From Streptomyces hokutonensis (GTDB taxonomy: Bacteria > Actinomycetota > Actinomycetes > Streptomycetales > Streptomycetaceae): DNA of 64,000 nucleotides. Below are positions 61,132 through 64,000 of this stretch, one piece after another. Below the pieces are notes generated by a model, which saw only the letters and a list, made by a program, of their open reading frames with translations, did no database searches and was not told the origin of the DNA. Each line of letters opens with the position of its first letter. Within the stretch, counting starts at the first letter, position 1. The stretch covers positions 117,001 through 181,000 of the forward strand of contig NZ_BARG01000007.1 of the NCBI RefSeq assembly GCF_000376565.1, written 5' to 3'. The position numbers and the translations under genes are program-made.

Positions 61132-62334
61132 TCACAGGAAGGTCATGCCCTCGCCCCGGTAGGTGGGGACGGTGGCCGTCACCTGGTCACCTTCGATCAG
61201 GTGCAACGCGTCGAACCGCTCGCACAGTTCACCGGCCTTGGCGTGCCGGAACCACACCTTGTCGCCGATGAGCAGGTCGTCGGCGGGGGAGCCGAGCAGC
61301 GGCGTCTGCACCTCGCCGGGCCCCTCCTGGGGGTCGTAGCGCAGACCCTCCGGGAGGTACGGCACCGGGAGCCGGTCGGGGCCCGCGGCGCCGGAGGCGG
61401 GGTAGCCGCCGCCGAGGACGGTGACCACGCCGACGCCCGGGCGCCGTACGACGGGCTGGGCGAAGAGCGCGGCCGGACGGGCGCTGAACGACGTGTAGTT
61501 GTCGAAGAGGCGCGGCACGTACAGGCCGGAGCCCGCCGCGATCTCGGTCACGGAGTCCTCGGCGGCGGTGTACTGGACACTGCCGGTGCCACCGCCGTTG
61601 ACGAACTCCAGATCCGGTACGACGGCCCGCACGGCACGCACCACCTCGGCGCGCCGCTCGGCGAGTTCGCGCTTGGCCGTGGCCTGCATCAGCCGGATCG
61701 CGCGGGAGCGGAAGGGCCGCCCCGCGACGGAGTCGCCGACACCGGCGATGTGGCCCTCGTAGGCCATGATCCCGACGACCTTGAAGCCGGGGCGACGCGA
61801 CACCGTCCTTGCGATGTCGGCGAGTTGGGCGGGGGAGCGGAGGGGGGAGCGGAGCGCGCCGATGCGCACCCGGCCGCCGAGCATCCGCAGCGCGGTGTCC
61901 AACTCCAGGCAGACACGCACCACTTCGGTGCCGCCGGCGCGTGAGTCGTCGATGAGCTTGAGCTGCGCCGGGTCGTCGATCATCACGGTGACGGCGGCGG
62001 CGAGCTTGGGGTCGCCGGCCAGTTCCGCGAAGGCGGCGTGGTCGGCGGAGGGGTAGGCGAGGAGGACGTCGTCGAAGCCGGAGCGGGCGAGCCAGAGGGA
62101 CTCGGCCAGCGTGAAGGACATCAGGCCCGCGAAGCCGTCCCTGGCCAGGACGCGTTCGAGGAGGGTTCGACAGCGGACGGACTTGCTGGCGACGCGGACC
62201 GGCTTGCCACCGGCCCGGCGGACGAGGTCGTCCGCGTTGGCATCGAAGGCGTCCAGGTCGACGATCGCGAGAGGGGCGTCGAGGTGGGCGGTGGCCCGGT
62301 CGTAACGGGCCCGGTCGGCGGCGCGCGCAGTCAT
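61132..62334 (-). CDS. PLP-dependent alanine-racemase-fold enzyme (amino acid deaminase/aldolase type)
   Basis: This 400-aa protein starts at ATG 62334. The PLP Lys lies in KPVRVASKSVRC near residue 50, a family arrangement shared with D-threonine aldolase and D-amino acid dehydratases. Later motifs are MAYEGHIAGVG and VNGGGTGSVQYT. A C-terminal metal-binding-like part includes IGDKVWFRHAKAGELCERF. Its exact substrate is unknown; it is convergent with the SDR gene. Confidence 0.8.
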   Translation of the reverse strand: MTARAADRARYDRATAHLDAPLAIVDLDAFDANADDLVRRAGGKPVRVASKSVRCRTLLERVLARDGFAGLMSFTLAESLWLARSGFDDVLLAYPSADHAAFAELAGDPKLAAAVTVMIDDPAQLKLIDDSRAGGTEVVRVCLELDTALRMLGGRVRIGALRSPLRSPAQLADIARTVSRRPGFKVVGIMAYEGHIAGVGDSVAGRPFRSRAIRLMQATAKRELAERRAEVVRAVRAVVPDLEFVNGGGTGSVQYTAAEDSVTEIAAGSGLYVPRLFDNYTSFSARPAALFAQPVVRRPGVGVVTVLGGGYPASGAAGPDRLPVPYLPEGLRYDPQEGPGEVQTPLLGSPADDLLIGDKVWFRHAKAGELCERFDALHLIEGDQVTATVPTYRGEGMTFL

Positions 62335-62657
62335 GAACGCAGCCTGCCAGACAGGATTACCGCAGGGTAGGGGGACGTTCCGGGCAGAAGCCCCGGGGGT
62401 GTGGACTGGTTCCCGTTCGAGCGGGGGCAACCCGTAGAGTGACGCGCACGCACGGAGGAAACGCCGCCGGTCGTTCGACCGCGCCCGGGATGGCGGTCCG
62501 CCGCGGCGGGTATGCGTGCTCGGGACGGCTTTGATTTTTTTTGTGAGCGTGCCGGGTGAGGCGGGGCGGACGCCGGTGCGTATACGAACAAGGGCAGGAG
62601 AACACCGGCCCGCACAAGAAACAAATGGTGGCCCGGGTACGAGGAAACGGGGGGTGC
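62335..62657. other. intergenic region with AT-tract
   Basis: The 323-bp gap contains a run TTTGATTTTTTTTGTGAG (about 62530) and is otherwise GC-rich. It probably holds divergent promoters. No gene is supported. Confidence 0.35.
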
Positions 62658-64000
62658 ATGAGCACGGAAGCGCGGCGCGCCCCCGTACCGCCCCGTCCCA
62701 CCTCGCCGCAGGCCCCTTCGGGGAGTTCGACGCAGCCCGTGAACGACACAACAGGCGAAGACTTGGACGGACCGTATTCCGGCACGGGGGGATCTTCCGG
62801 GGCCGCTTCGGGGGCAGGTTCGGGGCAGGGCCCGATTCCGCCGATTCCGCCGGTTCCGTCAATGCCTCCGGTGCCTCCGGTTCCGCCGGTGTCGGGTACG
62901 CAGGATGCGCAGGGCGGACCCGGGGCGTCGGCCGGGAGCGGTAGCGGCAGGGTGACCTGGGGTGGCGACCAGTCCGGTACGGGGTGGTGGGAGGGCGGCA
63001 ACGCGAGACGCGCGGCGCGGCGGAGCGCCGGGGCCGACGCGGGCGCCGACTTCCGGGGAAACGGTTCGGGGGCGGACCGCGTAGTGGCTCCGGGCAACGG
63101 GTTCGATGGGGGTTCGGTCTCTCCGGGCGACGACTTCGAGGCTCGTGGCGGGCGTCCGGGCAACGGTTCTGACGCACGCGGGGCGTCTGAGGGCAACGGC
63201 TTCGCGAGCGGCGGCTTCGAGAGCTTCACGAACTTTGAGAACTTCGAGAGCGACGGCTTCGCGGGCGGTGGGTCGGGGGGCCGCGATGGAGCGGGGGTCC
63301 GCGACGGGGTTGGGGCCCGCAGCGGGGCAGGGGCTGGGTCCGGGGCGGGTTTCGAAACGAGAGCTGGGTCTGGGTCTGGGACGGGGTCCGAAGCCGGGGC
63401 TGGGGCTGGGTCCGGGGCTGGGTCTGGGACGAGGTCCGAAACGGGAGCTGGGTCAGGGTCTGGGACGGGGTCCGAAGCCGGAGCTGGGTCTGGGTCAGGG
63501 GCCGGGGCTGGGTCTGGGACGGGGTCTGAAGCCGGTTCAGGTTCTGTTGGCGTGTCGGCCGTCGGCTCCTCCGACACCCGGCCGCGCTTCCCCGGTGTTC
63601 GGCCCTTCTCGCCCTTCGCCGCCGAGACGGTGAGCCCTCCCCCTCCGCCGGCCTCGGCACGCTTCCCGGACACACCGCCGCCGTCCGCGACCGACCCGCG
63701 CCGCGCGAACCCCGAACGACCCACCACAGTCCCGCCCCGGCCGCCACACAGGCCGACGGCGACGGGCACCGGCGAAGCGCACCGGGAAACCAGGCCGGAC
63801 ACGAGCCCACCCCTCCGCCCGACCCCGCCGGCAGCCTCCGACACCCCGCCGCGCCCGACTGTCCCACCGCGCCCTGCGGGCGAGGCTCCGCGTCAGTCGT
63901 CCGACTGGTCGCGGCAGGAGCCGTCGTCTCGCCCGGTAGCGGCTGCTGGGTCGACGGTTCCGCCGCGTCCTGCGACCGAGGCTCCGCGAGAGACCTCCCA
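62658..64000 (+). CDS. large low-complexity Gly/Ser/Ala-Pro protein, 3' end beyond window
   Basis: ATG 62658 opens a frame with no stop to 64,000 (about 447 codons). The start MSTEARRAPVPPRPTSPQAP has a proline-rich pattern, then (IPPIPPVPSMPPVPPVPP), then long G-S-A-T-E repeats (residues about 215-290, GSGSGTGSEAGAG-type units with GSE spacers), then Pro/Arg-rich PPRP motifs. This composition implies a disordered, probably extracytoplasmic or scaffold region; the functional domain must lie downstream. Minus-strand frames in the same place are their mirror image. Confidence 0.6.
   Translation, partial: MSTEARRAPVPPRPTSPQAPSGSSTQPVNDTTGEDLDGPYSGTGGSSGAASGAGSGQGPIPPIPPVPSMPPVPPVPPVSGTQDAQGGPGASAGSGSGRVTWGGDQSGTGWWEGGNARRAARRSAGADAGADFRGNGSGADRVVAPGNGFDGGSVSPGDDFEARGGRPGNGSDARGASEGNGFASGGFESFTNFENFESDGFAGGGSGGRDGAGVRDGVGARSGAGAGSGAGFETRAGSGSGTGSEAGAGAGSGAGSGTRSETGAGSGSGTGSEAGAGSGSGAGAGSGTGSEAGSGSVGVSAVGSSDTRPRFPGVRPFSPFAAETVSPPPPPASARFPDTPPPSATDPRRANPERPTTVPPRPPHRPTATGTGEAHRETRPDTSPPLRPTPPAASDTPPRPTVPPRPAGEAPRQSSDWSRQEPSSRPVAAAGSTVPPRPATEAPRETS

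Noticed and set aside
62357..63844. 495-aa minus-strand Pro/Asp repeat frame
   Set aside because: It mirrors the plus-strand Gly/Ser protein; its start overlaps the convergent PLP enzyme promoter and it has no ribosome site.

Overview
The window is high-GC actinobacterial chromosome, almost certainly Streptomyces. The evidence is frequent GTG starts, ATGA/GTGA-coupled genes, a conservon (cvn) operon with a P450, a DmdR-type iron box, and the DUF6879/Scr1-type and DUF6415 gene families. From memory, the host order (SDR, aldehyde dehydrogenase, glutamine-synthetase-like enzyme, FadR-type regulator, class-I amidotransferase, betaine ABC transporter, conservon with P450) resembles the S. coelicolor region from about SCO1611 to SCO1630 in inverted order. 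No database was searched.

Host part, left (1-24.0 kb). A guanidine/urea-type carboxylase operon is cut by the window start and comprises the carboxylase and two DUF1989 partners. A TetR gene is divergent from it, with a perfect 22-bp palindrome between them. Next come the five-gene conservon cvnA-E, an RluA-type pseudouridine synthase, a terpene cyclase and an APC permease. The permease carries the same operator type as the carboxylase operon. After that lie a PadR regulator, a drug-type ABC transporter, an iron-regulated siderophore-interacting protein, a 5'-3' exonuclease and a betaine/proline ABC transporter with a fused permease/binding protein. The region ends with an XRE-cupin regulator, a BtuF-like protein and a TDT/SLAC1-type transporter.

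Integrated element (24,015-53,582). A 19-bp direct repeat bounds 29.5 kb of foreign DNA. It lies exactly between the TDT transporter gene and a LysR-type regulator gene, and the repeat contains the LysR start codon and an LTTR-like dyad. Inside are, in order: a tyrosine integrase next to attL; small DNA-binding proteins and a GIY-YIG/NUMOD3 protein; an archaeo-eukaryotic-type primase/polymerase and a DUF927 helicase-like ATPase; and a striking origin-like region with two oppositely oriented sets of GTTCCAAC iterons. These are followed by a cargo region of membrane-anchored proteins, a HEPN-zinc-ribbon protein and an Mrr-like nuclease. A tightly coupled operon then ends in a 770-aa protein resembling an actinophage minor tail/receptor-binding protein. 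The right end holds a Schlafen/AlbA_2-type protein, DUF6415, a DUF6879/Scr1 regulator module and a last small gene beside attR. I found no terminase, portal, capsid, lysis or TraB/FtsK transfer gene. The best description is therefore a satellite-like (PICI-like) element or a heavily reduced prophage, not an AICE or a complete prophage.

Host part, right (53.6-64 kb). This holds the LysR regulator, a stretch of about nine degenerate 30-bp tandem repeats, an APH-fold phosphotransferase, and a gamma-glutamylation amine-utilisation cluster (class-I amidotransferase, FadR-type regulator, GlnA-like ligase, aldehyde dehydrogenase, SDR). It ends with a PLP-dependent alanine-racemase-fold enzyme and a long low-complexity Gly/Ser/Ala protein that runs off the window.
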